DNA from: Sorangium sp051521495
Lineage (GTDB): Bacteria; Myxococcota_A; Polyangia; Polyangiales; Polyangiaceae
DNA: 64,000 nt
NCBI RefSeq assembly: GCF_051521495.1
Contig: NZ_CP150355.1
Span: 6,448,001-6,512,000, forward strand
Direction: 5' to 3'
Shown in pieces: positions 8,767 through 18,074 of the stretch. The notes beneath the pieces are model-generated. The model made no database searches. It saw only the letters and a program-made list of their open reading frames with translations, and had not been told where the DNA came from. Position 1 is the stretch's first letter. The number at the start of each line of letters is the position of its first letter. A program made the translations under genes and the position numbers.

Positions 8767-10407
8767 ATGATCGACGCCATCGCCACGCCCCCGAGCCCGC
8801 AGAACGAGCCCGTCCTCACGTACGCGCCTGGCAGCCCGGAGCGCGCGGCCCTCAAGGCGGAGCTCGACCGCCGGGCGCGGGAGACGATCGAGATCCCGAT
8901 GGTCATCGACGGCGAGGCGATCCGGACCGGAGCGCTCGACGAGGTCCGCGCGCCGCACCGGCGCGATCTCCTCCTCGCCCGCGCCCATCAGGGCGGCGCC
9001 GAGCACGTCGCGCGCGCGATCGAGGCCGCCCGGCGGGCGCACCCGGCCTGGTCGAGGACGCCGTGGACCGAGCGCGCCGCCGTGTTCCTCAAGGCGGCCG
9101 AGCTGCTCGCGACGCGGTACCGCCCCACGCTCAACGCGGCGACGATGCTCGGGCAGAGCAAGACGGCGTACCAGGCAGAGATCGACTCGGCCTGCGAGCT
9201 CATCGACTTCTTCCGCTACAACGTCCACTTCGCCCATCGGATCGCGGCGGAGCAGCCGGCGAGCGCGCCCGGCATCTGGAACCTGGCAGAGCCTCGCCCT
9301 CTTGAGGGCTTCGTGTTCGCGGCGACGCCGTTCAATTTCACCGCGATCGCGGGCAACCTGTGCGCGGCCCCGGCGCTCATGGGCAACACCGTGGTCTGGA
9401 AGCCGTCAGCGAACGCGCTGTACTCCGCGCACTTCGTGATGGATCTGTTGATCGAGGCGGGCCTCCCGCGAGGCGTCATCAACCTCGTCATGGGTCCGCC
9501 CGAGCTCGTCTCGAACGCCTGCCTGGATCATCCGGATTTCGCCGGCATCCACTTCACCGGCTCGACCGCTGTCTTCCAGTCGATCTGGCGCCGCATCGGG
9601 GAGAACATCGGGCGCTACCGCGGCTACCCGCGGATCGTGGGCGAGACCGGCGGGAAGGACTTCGTCTTCGCGCACGCGAGCGCCGACGTCGACACGCTCG
9701 CCGTGGCGCTCGTCCGGGGCGCCTACGAGTACCAGGGGCAGAAGTGCTCGGCCGCGTCGCGCGCGTACATCCCTCGCTCGCTCTGGCCGGCTCTCAAGGA
9801 TCGGCTCGTGAGCCACATCCAGGCGATCCGCGTGGGCGACGTCGCCAACTTCCGCAACTTCATGGGCGCGGTGATCGACGAGCGCGCGCACGCCCGGCTC
9901 ACGGCGCGGATCGCCGCGGCGAAGGCGGACGCGGCGTGCTCGATCGTGTGCGGCGGCGGCGGGCGCGCGCACGACGGGAGCGAGGGATGGTTCGTCGAGC
10001 CGACGCTGATCGAGACCACGGATCCGCGGCACCCGCTGATGGCGGAGGAGCTGTTCGGACCGGTGCTCGCGGTCTGGGTCTACCCCGACGGCGAGGAGCA
10101 CAGGGCGCTCGCGCTCTGCGACGAGACGTCGCCGTATGGCCTGACGGGCGCCGTGTTCGCGCGGGATCGGGCGTTCATCGAGGCGGCGAGCGACGCGCTC
10201 CGGTTCGCGGCGGGCAATTTCTATATCAACGACAAGCCGACGGGCGCCGTCGTCGGGCAGCAGCCGTTCGGCGGCGCGCGCGCATCCGGCACGAACGACA
10301 AGGCGGGCAGCCTGTTCAACCTGCTCCGCTGGGTGTCTCCGCGGGTCGTGAAGGAGACGTTCGCCCCACCGCGCGCGGTCGCCTATCCGTTCATGGCGGC
10401 CGAGTAG
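8767..10407 (+). CDS. pruA: 1-pyrroline-5-carboxylate dehydrogenase (RocA/PruA)
   Basis: An aldehyde dehydrogenase-fold enzyme that oxidises glutamate semialdehyde/P5C to glutamate using NAD+, the second step of proline degradation. It is 546 aa, the length of the ALDH4A1-type monofunctional P5CDH. Catalytic residues are C327 (in YQGQKCSAASR) and E293 (in VGETGGKDF). The NAD-binding segment includes ATPFNFTAIAGNL and VWKPSANA, and the C-terminus carries QQPFGGARASGTNDKAG, typical of P5CDH rather than generic ALDHs. No proline dehydrogenase gene is nearby, so the pathway is split. The start at 8767 fits the family N-terminus; the upstream 180 bp are shared with the divergent DUF2804 gene. Confidence 0.92.
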   Translation: MIDAIATPPSPQNEPVLTYAPGSPERAALKAELDRRARETIEIPMVIDGEAIRTGALDEVRAPHRRDLLLARAHQGGAEHVARAIEAARRAHPAWSRTPWTERAAVFLKAAELLATRYRPTLNAATMLGQSKTAYQAEIDSACELIDFFRYNVHFAHRIAAEQPASAPGIWNLAEPRPLEGFVFAATPFNFTAIAGNLCAAPALMGNTVVWKPSANALYSAHFVMDLLIEAGLPRGVINLVMGPPELVSNACLDHPDFAGIHFTGSTAVFQSIWRRIGENIGRYRGYPRIVGETGGKDFVFAHASADVDTLAVALVRGAYEYQGQKCSAASRAYIPRSLWPALKDRLVSHIQAIRVGDVANFRNFMGAVIDERAHARLTARIAAAKADAACSIVCGGGGRAHDGSEGWFVEPTLIETTDPRHPLMAEELFGPVLAVWVYPDGEEHRALALCDETSPYGLTGAVFARDRAFIEAASDALRFAAGNFYINDKPTGAVVGQQPFGGARASGTNDKAGSLFNLLRWVSPRVVKETFAPPRAVAYPFMAAE

Positions 10408-10437
10408 GCAGCGCAGCGCGCCGACGGGCCTCGTCGC

Positions 10438-10713
10438 TCAATCCTCCGGCGAGTAGTCGCAGACGCCGCCCGCGAGGTCGGCGCAGGACCGGTCCTCCTC
10501 CTCGTAACATTCGGCCGCGCGTTCGATGGCCGTGGCATAGGACGCGCGGTCGGAAAGCTCCAGACACAGCGCGACGCAGGTGTCCTTTCCAGGGCTGTCG
10601 GCCTGGCACTCGGCGTTTTTGGCGCAGACGACCTCGCACGGGTCGCTGTCCGACGAGCAGCCAGGGATAGAAGCGAAGAGCAGCAGGGCAAGGACGAGCG
10701 GCGGACGGGGCAT
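10438..10713 (-). CDS. Small Cys-rich lipoprotein
   Basis: A 91-aa predicted lipoprotein. The signal peptide LVLALLLFASIPGC ends in a lipobox Cys at residue 19, followed by SSDSD and then eight more cysteines within about 60 residues (CEVVC, then singly spaced Cys), so the mature part is a small disulfide-rich domain. The start at 10713 is preceded by GGAG about 8 nt upstream; a Met seven residues earlier is possible. It is convergent with pruA. Function is unknown. It resembles the 18075-18371 product in size and Cys pattern, so both may belong to a lineage-specific lipoprotein family (inference). Confidence 0.6.
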   Translation of the reverse strand: MPRPPLVLALLLFASIPGCSSDSDPCEVVCAKNAECQADSPGKDTCVALCLELSDRASYATAIERAAECYEEEDRSCADLAGGVCDYSPED

Positions 10714-11158
10714 GGCGTAAGCTCCAGCGGCCATCGGAGCACGCGGCAGAGCGGGCGGCGAGAGGCGAGCGGAGGGCGGCCGCGCGGCGTAGGCCCGCAC
10801 CGGCCCCGGATCCAGGCTGGGAGCGCGCGCCGCCGGAGGAGAACAAAGCCAGTGAGCCGACCGGCGAATTCCGTGTTCCGCCCAAGTCGTTAAGCGCACC
10901 AACGAAGATCGGGTTTCTTCTCGGGATGTCAGGCCTGGATCGATCACCGCCAGACTCAGCACGCACCGAGCTCTGCAGGTCGATCCGTATTTCGACGATT
11001 CGGTTGTGGAGCAGCCCGCGACCGTTACGTATGCTCCAGATCTCCGCCCGTCAAAAGCGTGCGCCCCCATGGCGCGCAGGACGAGCAGAAGCGTAGGTGT
11101 ATATTTCCCACGTCGCTACACCAGGAGCCGCCGTGGGATAGCAAACGTTGGAGGTGCC
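10714..11158. promoter_or_regulatory. Divergent intergenic region with candidate promoter for the PPC lipoprotein
   Basis: This 445-bp gap separates divergent lipoprotein genes. It is less GC-rich toward its right end. TATATT at 11100-11105 is an unusually good -10 hexamer for this genome and would place a start site about 45 bp before ATG 11159, leaving room for GGAGG at 11150-11154. The matching -35 position is not consensus, so an activator or alternative sigma factor may be involved. No RNA gene was recognised. Confidence 0.3.
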
Positions 11159-12658
11159 ATGAAGTCGATGTATTTTCTGGGTTTCTTCGTGCTCGGCACG
11201 ATCGCGGCGACCGCTGCAGGTTGCGGTGGAGATGACGAAGGCGGCGGCGGCGGCGGCGAGGGAGGAGCCGGGAGCACCACGACGTCGTCCGCGACCACCG
11301 GCGCAGTCGCCGGCAGCACCTCCACCGGCTCGGGCGAGGTGGACGACGGCAACGATAGTGTCGACGAAGCGGAGCCGATCGAGCCCGGTGCCAACGGGAT
11401 CGAGGGGACGCTCGAGCCGCCGGACATCGATGCTGACTACTACAGCTTCACCGGTACGAAGGGTCAGGCCGTGTACATCCAGACGGACGCGAAGCCCTCC
11501 GACGACGAGACGGATCCGACATATCCCGATACCGTCATCACGTTGCTCGACGCCGAAGGGAACCAGATCGCGCAGAACGACGATCCGTCCCCGGGCTTCA
11601 GCAACGACAGCGAGCTCGTCACCGTCCTGCCAGCAGACGGCGAGTACTTCATCGCCGTCCAGGAGTGCAACGCCCTCTTCCCGGGCGGTTGCGCCGACCC
11701 GGCCGACATCGTGAGCTTCGACTACTCGCTGTGGCTCCTCCCGCTCGATCCGGCAAAGAGCGAGACCGACAGCCTCATCGGCGACACGGAGCCCAACGAT
11801 GACTCCGAGCAGGCCGTCCAGCTGCAGTATGAGCTGAACAACGATGAGTCAGGCTACTTCACCACCTTCGCGTTCGGCAATTTCGCGAGCGCGACCGACG
11901 TCGACGTGTATTCGTTCACGCCGCCGGAGACCCCCGCGGTCGACAACGCGATCCTGGCCCAGTTGAGCGTCGGGATGCCAACAGGGATCGAAGGCAACGG
12001 CTCGACAGTGGATGTCAGCGAGATCGCGGTATTCGCTTCGACCGATCTGACCAACGCCTATGCGAAGGTGAACCCGTCGAAGGGCGGCGATATCGCCCTC
12101 CCGGTGGAAGCCGGGCAAGAGTACTTCGTCTTCGTCAAGCGCCCCGCGGGAGAGGTAGGGAAGAACGACTTCTACGTCCTGATGCACAACCGCACGAGCT
12201 CCGATCCGCTCGAGGCCGAGGAGGAGACCAACGGTGTCGTGGAGACGCCGGAAGCCGGCCTCGTCTCCTTCCCGAACGGAGGAGGCGGCGTCAGCTACGC
12301 GATCGAGGGGCGGATCGCCGACGGAGATACCGCGGACGTCGACATCTATGCGGTCCCCCTCGACGACGTGGAAGCGGGCTGGACGTTCTCGGTCATCTGC
12401 GAAGCGCAGCGCAACGGGTCCGGGGTCCGCGAGCTCAGCGCCGAGGTGCTGAACGGAGACGGCACACCGATCGACGCCGCCACCTACTCGGCCAAGGAGA
12501 CCGAAGCGAAAGACCTGTCGATCGATCGGGTCGCGATCCCGGAGGGCTCAGCGGACAACCGGTTGCTCGTCAAGGTATCGGCCGGGACCCCCGCCGCCGA
12601 CGTGACGAGCCGGGGATACAACTGCCTCTTCGCCTACCTGCCGCCGGAGACCAACTGA
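11159..12658 (+). CDS. Lipoprotein with three pre-peptidase C-terminal (PPC)-like modules
   Basis: A 499-aa secreted protein. The signal peptide ends in TAAGC (lipobox Cys at residue 22), followed by a Gly/Thr/Ser-rich linker. The mature part contains three related beta-sandwich modules resembling the PPC domain. The first includes DADYYSFTGTKGQAVYIQ and ADGEYFIAVQEC, the second DVDVYSFTPP and GQEYFVFVKRP, and the third ADVDIYAVPL. PPC domains normally accompany secreted proteases; no protease domain is present here, so this is probably a surface or matrix lipoprotein. Acidic Asp/Glu-rich stretches may bind calcium. The start at 11159 is supported by GGAGG at 11150-11154 and by the signal peptide. 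Not in an obvious operon. Confidence 0.7.
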   Translation: MKSMYFLGFFVLGTIAATAAGCGGDDEGGGGGGEGGAGSTTTSSATTGAVAGSTSTGSGEVDDGNDSVDEAEPIEPGANGIEGTLEPPDIDADYYSFTGTKGQAVYIQTDAKPSDDETDPTYPDTVITLLDAEGNQIAQNDDPSPGFSNDSELVTVLPADGEYFIAVQECNALFPGGCADPADIVSFDYSLWLLPLDPAKSETDSLIGDTEPNDDSEQAVQLQYELNNDESGYFTTFAFGNFASATDVDVYSFTPPETPAVDNAILAQLSVGMPTGIEGNGSTVDVSEIAVFASTDLTNAYAKVNPSKGGDIALPVEAGQEYFVFVKRPAGEVGKNDFYVLMHNRTSSDPLEAEEETNGVVETPEAGLVSFPNGGGGVSYAIEGRIADGDTADVDIYAVPLDDVEAGWTFSVICEAQRNGSGVRELSAEVLNGDGTPIDAATYSAKETEAKDLSIDRVAIPEGSADNRLLVKVSAGTPAADVTSRGYNCLFAYLPPETN

Positions 12659-12683
12659 GCGTCTGACGCACCTCACGGCGTGA

Positions 12684-12703
12684 GCGCCCGTTCCCCCGGG
12701 CGC
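12684..12703 (+). terminator. Candidate terminator hairpin after the PPC lipoprotein gene
   Basis: GCGCCCG / CGGGCGC forms a perfect 7-bp stem with a TTCCCC loop. A second small hairpin, CTCAC-GGC-GTGAG, precedes it at 12672-12684. Both lie within 45 bp of the stop at 12658. No T-run follows. Confidence 0.45.
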
Positions 12704-12846
12704 CCGCGCCGGGTGCTCTGGAGCACACGGCGCGGGCTGCGCTCGGAGGCCAGCGCCGCGCGCTCCGTCGTCGGCAGACCCCGGGGCGCGGATCGCCGGC
12801 GGCTCTCCCCGGGACTCCCCGCTCCCCGTGGTATAGCCGGACCGAC

Positions 12847-14994
12847 ATGAAGGTCGGCTACACACCCGCACGCACGGGGCTCCTCTCCCTTCTCCTGCTC
12901 GTCGCCTGCAGCGCTGGCACCCAGACCGGTGAGGTCTCGTCGCCGGCCACGACCGGCGACGTCATGCCGCCAGGGACGACGACGTCGACGCCGACGGCTC
13001 CGCCGCCCGAGGCCCCGATGCGCGCCGAGTTCGACCCCGTGGCTCGGGGGCTCACCGTGGACGGCGTGAAGCAGCTCTGCGACGAGCACCTGCGCGCGGC
13101 GGAGGAGCACCTCGGCGCGATCAAGGCGCTCCGAGGCGCGCCGCCGGCGAAGCTCACCTACGCCGCGACGCTGGGGCGGTTCGACGACGCCGTGCTCGAG
13201 GTGAACAGCGCGGGCGACTTCCCGTACTTGATGGGGGTCGCGCACCCGGACGCGGCCGTGCGCGAGGCGGCGAGGCTCTGCGAGCCGAAGGTCGACAGGT
13301 TCACGACCGCGATGTGGCTGGACGCCGATCTCGCCGCCGTCATCGAGGCGTACGCCGAGAGCGGCGACGCGCGCGAGACGTTGAAAGGCGAGCGCGCCCG
13401 GCTCCTCTCGGACGTCCTCCGCGACTTTCGCCGCAACGGGCTCTCGCTGCCGATCGACCGGCAGCAGCGCCTCCGGGACGTGAACGAGCAGATCACCCGC
13501 ATCGGACAGGAGTTCATGTCGAACCTGTCCGCGTCGACCGCATCGATCGAGATCGCGCCCGCGTCCCTCCAGGGGCTGCCCAAGGAGTACGTGGCGAAGC
13601 ACGCGCCCAAGGCGAACGGCAAGGTCGAGATCAGCACCGACTACCCCGATTTCTTCCCGTTCGTCACCTACGCCAAGGACCGCAAGGCCGCGCTCGACCT
13701 CTACGTCCTGTTCACCAACCGCGGCGGCGAGAAGAACGTGAAGCTCATCGATCGCCTCCTCGCGCTCCGCTCCGAGAAGGCGAAGATGCTCGGCTACAAG
13801 AGCTGGGCCGACTACGCCATCGAGCCGCGGATGGCCAAGACGAGCGGCGCCGTGCGCGCCTTCCTCGACCAGGTCAGGACCGCGCTGAGAGAGCCCGCCA
13901 AGGCCGAGTTCGCCGCGCTGATGAAGGAGCACGTGCGGCTCGGGGGCAAGCCGACCGACAAGCTGCCGCCCTCCGATCGCTACTTCCTCGAGGACCGGGT
14001 CCGCGCGTCCACGTACCAGTTCGACTCGCAGGCGCTCTCGGACTACCTCGAGCTCGGCGCGGTGAAGCAGGGGCTCATGGACATCACCGCGAGGATGTAC
14101 GCGCTCGAGTACAAGGAGGTCCCCGCGAACGCCTGGCACCCCGACGTGACCGCGTATGAGGTGCGCTCCGAGGGCAAGGTGATCGGGAAGTTCTACCTCG
14201 ACCTCTACAGCAGGCCCGACAAGTACAAACACGCGGCGATGTTCGCCGTGCGGACGGCGAAGCTGCTCGACGACGGCTCGTGGCAGACCCCTGTCGCGGC
14301 GCTCGAGTGCAACTTCCCGAAGCCGGGGGCGCAGCCGGCGCTCATGTCCCACGAGGACGTGGTGACGTTCTTCCACGAGTTCGGGCACGTGCTGCACCAC
14401 CTCCTGACGCGCTCGGAGCTGGCCTCGTATTCAGGGACCGCCACCGTGCGCGACTTCGTCGAGGCGCCGAGCCAGATGTTCGAGGAGTGGGCGTGGTCGC
14501 GCGAGGTGCTCGATCTGTTCGCGAAGCACCACGCGACAGGCGAGAAGATCCCGGACGCCCTCTTCCAGGCGATGACCCGCGCGCGAGGCTTCGGTCGAGC
14601 GCTGGCGACGCAGCGGCAGCTCACCCTCGCGTCGATCGACCTGGAGCTCCACACCCGCGATCCGGGCGTCGACGCGACCCTGGTCGTGGAGCAGGCGCAG
14701 CGCGCGAACGAGTCGTTCGCCTTCGTGAAGGGGACGCACCTCCAGTCGAGCTTCGGACACCTCATCACCTACGACGCGGGCTACTACGGCTACCAGTGGG
14801 CGCTGTCGCTCTCGCGCGACGTGCTCACGCGCTTCAAGCAAGAGGGCCTGCTGAACCCCGCCGTCGCGCGCGCCTTCCGTGACGAGGTGCTCGCGAAGGG
14901 CGGCGGCGTCGAGGCGGGAGCGCTCGTCGCCCGCTTCCTCGGTCGCGCGCCGAGCCACGATGCGTACCTCGCTTACCTCCAGGGCAAGGAGTGA
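12847..14994 (+). CDS. M3 family zinc metallopeptidase (oligopeptidase-like), lipoprotein
   Basis: A 715-aa M3 metallopeptidase (thimet oligopeptidase/Dcp branch). The active site is H510-EFG-H514 (FFHEFGHVLHH), with the third zinc ligand E539 in the DFVEAPSQMFEEW helix. Unlike cytoplasmic oligopeptidase A, it carries an N-terminal signal with lipobox LLLVACSAG, so it is predicted to be exported and lipid-anchored, followed by a Thr/Pro-rich linker to about residue 60. It probably trims short peptides in the periplasm or at the cell surface, which fits a proteolytic predator or saprophyte (inference). Start ATG 12847 is set by the signal peptide. It is monocistronic: a convergent gene follows after 129 bp. 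Confidence 0.88.
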   Translation: MKVGYTPARTGLLSLLLLVACSAGTQTGEVSSPATTGDVMPPGTTTSTPTAPPPEAPMRAEFDPVARGLTVDGVKQLCDEHLRAAEEHLGAIKALRGAPPAKLTYAATLGRFDDAVLEVNSAGDFPYLMGVAHPDAAVREAARLCEPKVDRFTTAMWLDADLAAVIEAYAESGDARETLKGERARLLSDVLRDFRRNGLSLPIDRQQRLRDVNEQITRIGQEFMSNLSASTASIEIAPASLQGLPKEYVAKHAPKANGKVEISTDYPDFFPFVTYAKDRKAALDLYVLFTNRGGEKNVKLIDRLLALRSEKAKMLGYKSWADYAIEPRMAKTSGAVRAFLDQVRTALREPAKAEFAALMKEHVRLGGKPTDKLPPSDRYFLEDRVRASTYQFDSQALSDYLELGAVKQGLMDITARMYALEYKEVPANAWHPDVTAYEVRSEGKVIGKFYLDLYSRPDKYKHAAMFAVRTAKLLDDGSWQTPVAALECNFPKPGAQPALMSHEDVVTFFHEFGHVLHHLLTRSELASYSGTATVRDFVEAPSQMFEEWAWSREVLDLFAKHHATGEKIPDALFQAMTRARGFGRALATQRQLTLASIDLELHTRDPGVDATLVVEQAQRANESFAFVKGTHLQSSFGHLITYDAGYYGYQWALSLSRDVLTRFKQEGLLNPAVARAFRDEVLAKGGGVEAGALVARFLGRAPSHDAYLAYLQGKE

Positions 14995-15123
14995 ACGAGC
15001 CGGCCCCAGAGCTGCCGCGAAGCCCGGAGCCGAGCCCAGGTCAGACGAGGCCGGCGCCGCGCGCTCGGCCGCGCAGCGGCGCAGGAGCCCGGCCATCCGT
15101 GGATCGACCGCTTCGGGGTAATG

Positions 15124-17925
15124 CTAGGGCTCGATCGCGACGCCGAGTTCCTTACGCAAGGCGTGGTAGGCGTCCGAGACCGTGAACGAGAGGAGATCGC
15201 CGATCTTTTCCTCCGCCGTCAGCACGCCGGGCGCGTCTCCCCGCGAGAGCGACGACGCCGCGACCGAGAGCTCGCCGGTGAGCAGGTAGCCCACCCGGGC
15301 GGCGCACCGCTCGACCGAGCCCACCCAGTGCGCGAGATCCAGCGGCGCGTGGATCTCGTAAAGCTCGAACACCGCGGCCTCCAGGGCGTCACGCTCGCTC
15401 TCCGTGAGGCGCTCGTCGAGGAGGGGCACCAGCGCGCGCACCGCGCCCTCGAGATCGGCGGGGACGAGCTCCGACGGCCGCGCCACCTTGACGGCGGCGG
15501 CCAGGCAGACGCCGAGCTCCTCGAGCGACGGGAAATGGAGCAGCAGCCGGTGCGGGCCGACGTGGTACGCGACGTGGCTGCCCACGAGGAACGCGAGCTC
15601 GGCGGCCGTCCTCCCGCGGAGCGCCTCGCCGCCGACGAGGATGCTCGGCTCCTCGACCGGCACCGCGGCGACCGCGATGGGAGCGTCCTTGCGGAGGTAG
15701 ACCGCCGGCGCGGCGAGCCCGAGGCACCGGCTCGCCCACGAGAACAGGCGCACCACGCCCGCCGCGTTCCGCTCCGCGTCAGCGCGCGCGGCCGGATCGA
15801 GCTGGGGGACCCGCTTCTCCCCCGCGCGCTGGGCGAACCGCGCGCGGATGGCCGCGTCGGCGACCGCCGCGAGGACCTCCTCGAGCGCGCGATCGCGGTC
15901 GCCCGCGCGCAAGAGATCCCAGGACCCGACGCTCACCCCGCGCGCAGGCTGGACGAGGCCCGCCGGTCGGTGCTCCTCGAAGATGAAGCGCTCCCGCGCC
16001 TCGGCCGCGCCGAGATAAACGGCCACGCTCGCCGCGGACCATGCCTGGTCGACCCGCCTGAGCTTCTGGAACGTGTCGAACAGGTCGTGAAACACCTGGA
16101 CGTTGCCAGGATCGAGCACCGCCGCGGCCTGGAGGTGCGCGGCAGCGCGCTCGAGCCGGCCGGCGTTCCGCGCGAGCGACGCCGCGCTGAGCCGCCCGGG
16201 GATGTCGTCCGGTCGCTCGGCCACCGCGCCCTCGAACGCCTCCAGCGCGGAGCTGGGATCCTCGAGGTGATCGCGGAACAGCATGCCGAGGCGGCGGCAG
16301 AGCTCCCAGGTGACGTCGCTCCGGACGCGCAGGTCGGGGATGCGCTGCGCCCGATCGAGCATGCGCCGGTACGCGAGCTCGAGCTCGCCCCACTCCTGCC
16401 GCGCCGAGAGGAGGATCGCGATGAGGGAGAGCGGATCGAGGAACGTGGGATCTGCGTCCAGCGCGCGCTCGAGCAGCGCGATCCCGTCCCGCTCCCGCGT
16501 GACCTCGGTCAAGGTCGCGCGGGCCTCGCCTTGCATCGCGGCGCGCGCGAGCTCCAGGAGCGCGACCGCGCGCTGCCTCGGCTCCTCCATCAGCTCGATG
16601 AGGCAGCGGCGCGCCTCGATCGACGCCTCGACGTCGCCCGTGGCCTCGTAGAGCCGGCCCAGGCCGCGCAGGACCGCGGCGTCGCCGGAGCGGAGCTCCC
16701 GCGCCCGCTCGAGGAGCTCCAGCGCGCGCGCCGGCTCGCCGGCGATGCTCTCCCAGCGCTCGGCGAACTGGACGAGGAGCCCGAAGCGATCGGCGTCCCC
16801 CTCGACGCGCGTGAGCAGCCGCTCCTCCGCGGTGCGCAGCCGGGCAAAGTCGCGCCCGGCGAGGTGGAGCTCGACCAGCGCCTCGAGCGCGGGCCGGTGC
16901 TCGGGCGCAAGCGCGAGCGCCTTGTCGAAGCTCTCGATCGCGTCGCGGTGCCGCTCCTGGCGCCACCTGGTCTGGGCGATGCGCAGGTGCACCTCCGCGC
17001 GCGCGTCCCGGTGCGCGACGCCGACGAGCGCGAGCGCCTTCTTGTACGCCGTGAGCGCGCCCTCCAGATCCGCCGCGGCGGCGAGCGTGTCGCCGACCGC
17101 GAGGTACTGCGCGACCGGATCGTCCGGCGCCGGCGCCGGCGTGGTGGTGACGTCCCGCTCGCCCGCGAACGCAAGCGGCGCGGCGTCGGGCCTCTCCGCC
17201 GGGCGCGCGCCCGGCGCGCCGCCGCGCGGGGCGAGCACCGCGAAGGAGCCCCGCCCGCCCGTCCGCGCGAAGCACGGGATGGCGCCGGCGAGATCGGCGT
17301 TCCCCTCCACGCGGCGGAAGATCGCCTCCGCGGTGAGGCCGAGCTCCGGCTCGGCCTCGTCGAGGTGCTCGACGAAGGCGCGGGTGAACACCGACGGCAG
17401 GTCGGCGTCGATCGAGCCGATCGGGTGGGCCGCCACGAGGAGCTCGACGCCCGTCACCGGGGACGCCACGGCCTGCTCCGCGGCGGCGACGACCGCGCGC
17501 GAGGTCGCCCCGGGGCCGTGGTGACACTCGAGGACGAAGAGCACCTCGCCGCGCGCGCGATCGCGGAACACCGCCGCGATGTCGCTCAGCGCGTCGCCCA
17601 CGCCGGGGTTCTCGGGGTCGAGGCAGAGGAAGAGCTCCCCGTCCGGCGACAGCGCGACCGCGCTGGAGGCGTAGAAGAGGAGCAGGGTGGACGCGTCGTC
17701 GCGCGCGGCGTCCTCCGCGTCGACCAGGGTCCGCCGCGTCGCGACGACCTCGTCGAACAGCGCGTCGAGCTGCTCCGCGAGATCCCGGGCGGGATCGACG
17801 TCGAGCACCCGGAAGCCCGCGTCGTCCAGCGAGAGGCGGGCCCGGATGAGATCCCCGTCCAGCGAGCCGGGCGCCGGCCGCTGATCGCGGTGCAAGCTGG
17901 GCGTGGCGACGATCGCCAAGCGCAT
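15124..17925 (-). CDS. TPR protein with degenerate caspase-like N-domain and degenerate M48-like C-domain
   Basis: A 933-aa soluble protein. Residues 1-230 follow the layout of a peptidase C14 (caspase-like) domain: RLAIVA strand, helix ending GFRVL, LLLFYASSAVALSPDGELFL, VLFVLECHHG, then VFTRAFVEHL. The catalytic His (usually SGHG) is ASS and the Cys position (DxCxS) reads ECHHG, so it is probably not a protease. After a Pro/Ala linker, residues 270-720 are tetratricopeptide-type repeats. Residues 745-933 contain ELAFLVGSHVAYHVG, reminiscent of an M48 HExxH helix with Glu replaced by Val. A scaffold role is inferred. AGAGGG precedes ATG 17925. Neighbours are a Cys-rich lipoprotein and a kinase/FHA pair. 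Confidence 0.7.
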   Translation of the reverse strand: MRLAIVATPSLHRDQRPAPGSLDGDLIRARLSLDDAGFRVLDVDPARDLAEQLDALFDEVVATRRTLVDAEDAARDDASTLLLFYASSAVALSPDGELFLCLDPENPGVGDALSDIAAVFRDRARGEVLFVLECHHGPGATSRAVVAAAEQAVASPVTGVELLVAAHPIGSIDADLPSVFTRAFVEHLDEAEPELGLTAEAIFRRVEGNADLAGAIPCFARTGGRGSFAVLAPRGGAPGARPAERPDAAPLAFAGERDVTTTPAPAPDDPVAQYLAVGDTLAAAADLEGALTAYKKALALVGVAHRDARAEVHLRIAQTRWRQERHRDAIESFDKALALAPEHRPALEALVELHLAGRDFARLRTAEERLLTRVEGDADRFGLLVQFAERWESIAGEPARALELLERARELRSGDAAVLRGLGRLYEATGDVEASIEARRCLIELMEEPRQRAVALLELARAAMQGEARATLTEVTRERDGIALLERALDADPTFLDPLSLIAILLSARQEWGELELAYRRMLDRAQRIPDLRVRSDVTWELCRRLGMLFRDHLEDPSSALEAFEGAVAERPDDIPGRLSAASLARNAGRLERAAAHLQAAAVLDPGNVQVFHDLFDTFQKLRRVDQAWSAASVAVYLGAAEARERFIFEEHRPAGLVQPARGVSVGSWDLLRAGDRDRALEEVLAAVADAAIRARFAQRAGEKRVPQLDPAARADAERNAAGVVRLFSWASRCLGLAAPAVYLRKDAPIAVAAVPVEEPSILVGGEALRGRTAAELAFLVGSHVAYHVGPHRLLLHFPSLEELGVCLAAAVKVARPSELVPADLEGAVRALVPLLDERLTESERDALEAAVFELYEIHAPLDLAHWVGSVERCAARVGYLLTGELSVAASSLSRGDAPGVLTAEEKIGDLLSFTVSDAYHALRKELGVAIEP

Positions 17926-18074
17926 CAGGGCGCCCTCTTCTCGTTGCGTACGCGCATGCAGGCGAGCAATCTACCCAGGGCCGCGCCCGATGCGAAGCGG
18001 GTTGCCACCCTGCGCGGACCCCCACCGCGGCGTAAGGTCCCCCGTACGAGAGATCACTCCGGGAGAGAAGAGGC

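Noticed and set aside
10714..11158. Sigma-54 type promoter upstream of the PPC lipoprotein
   Set aside because: No GG-N10-GC pair matching TGGCAC-N5-TTGC was found; only a -10-like TATATT is visible.
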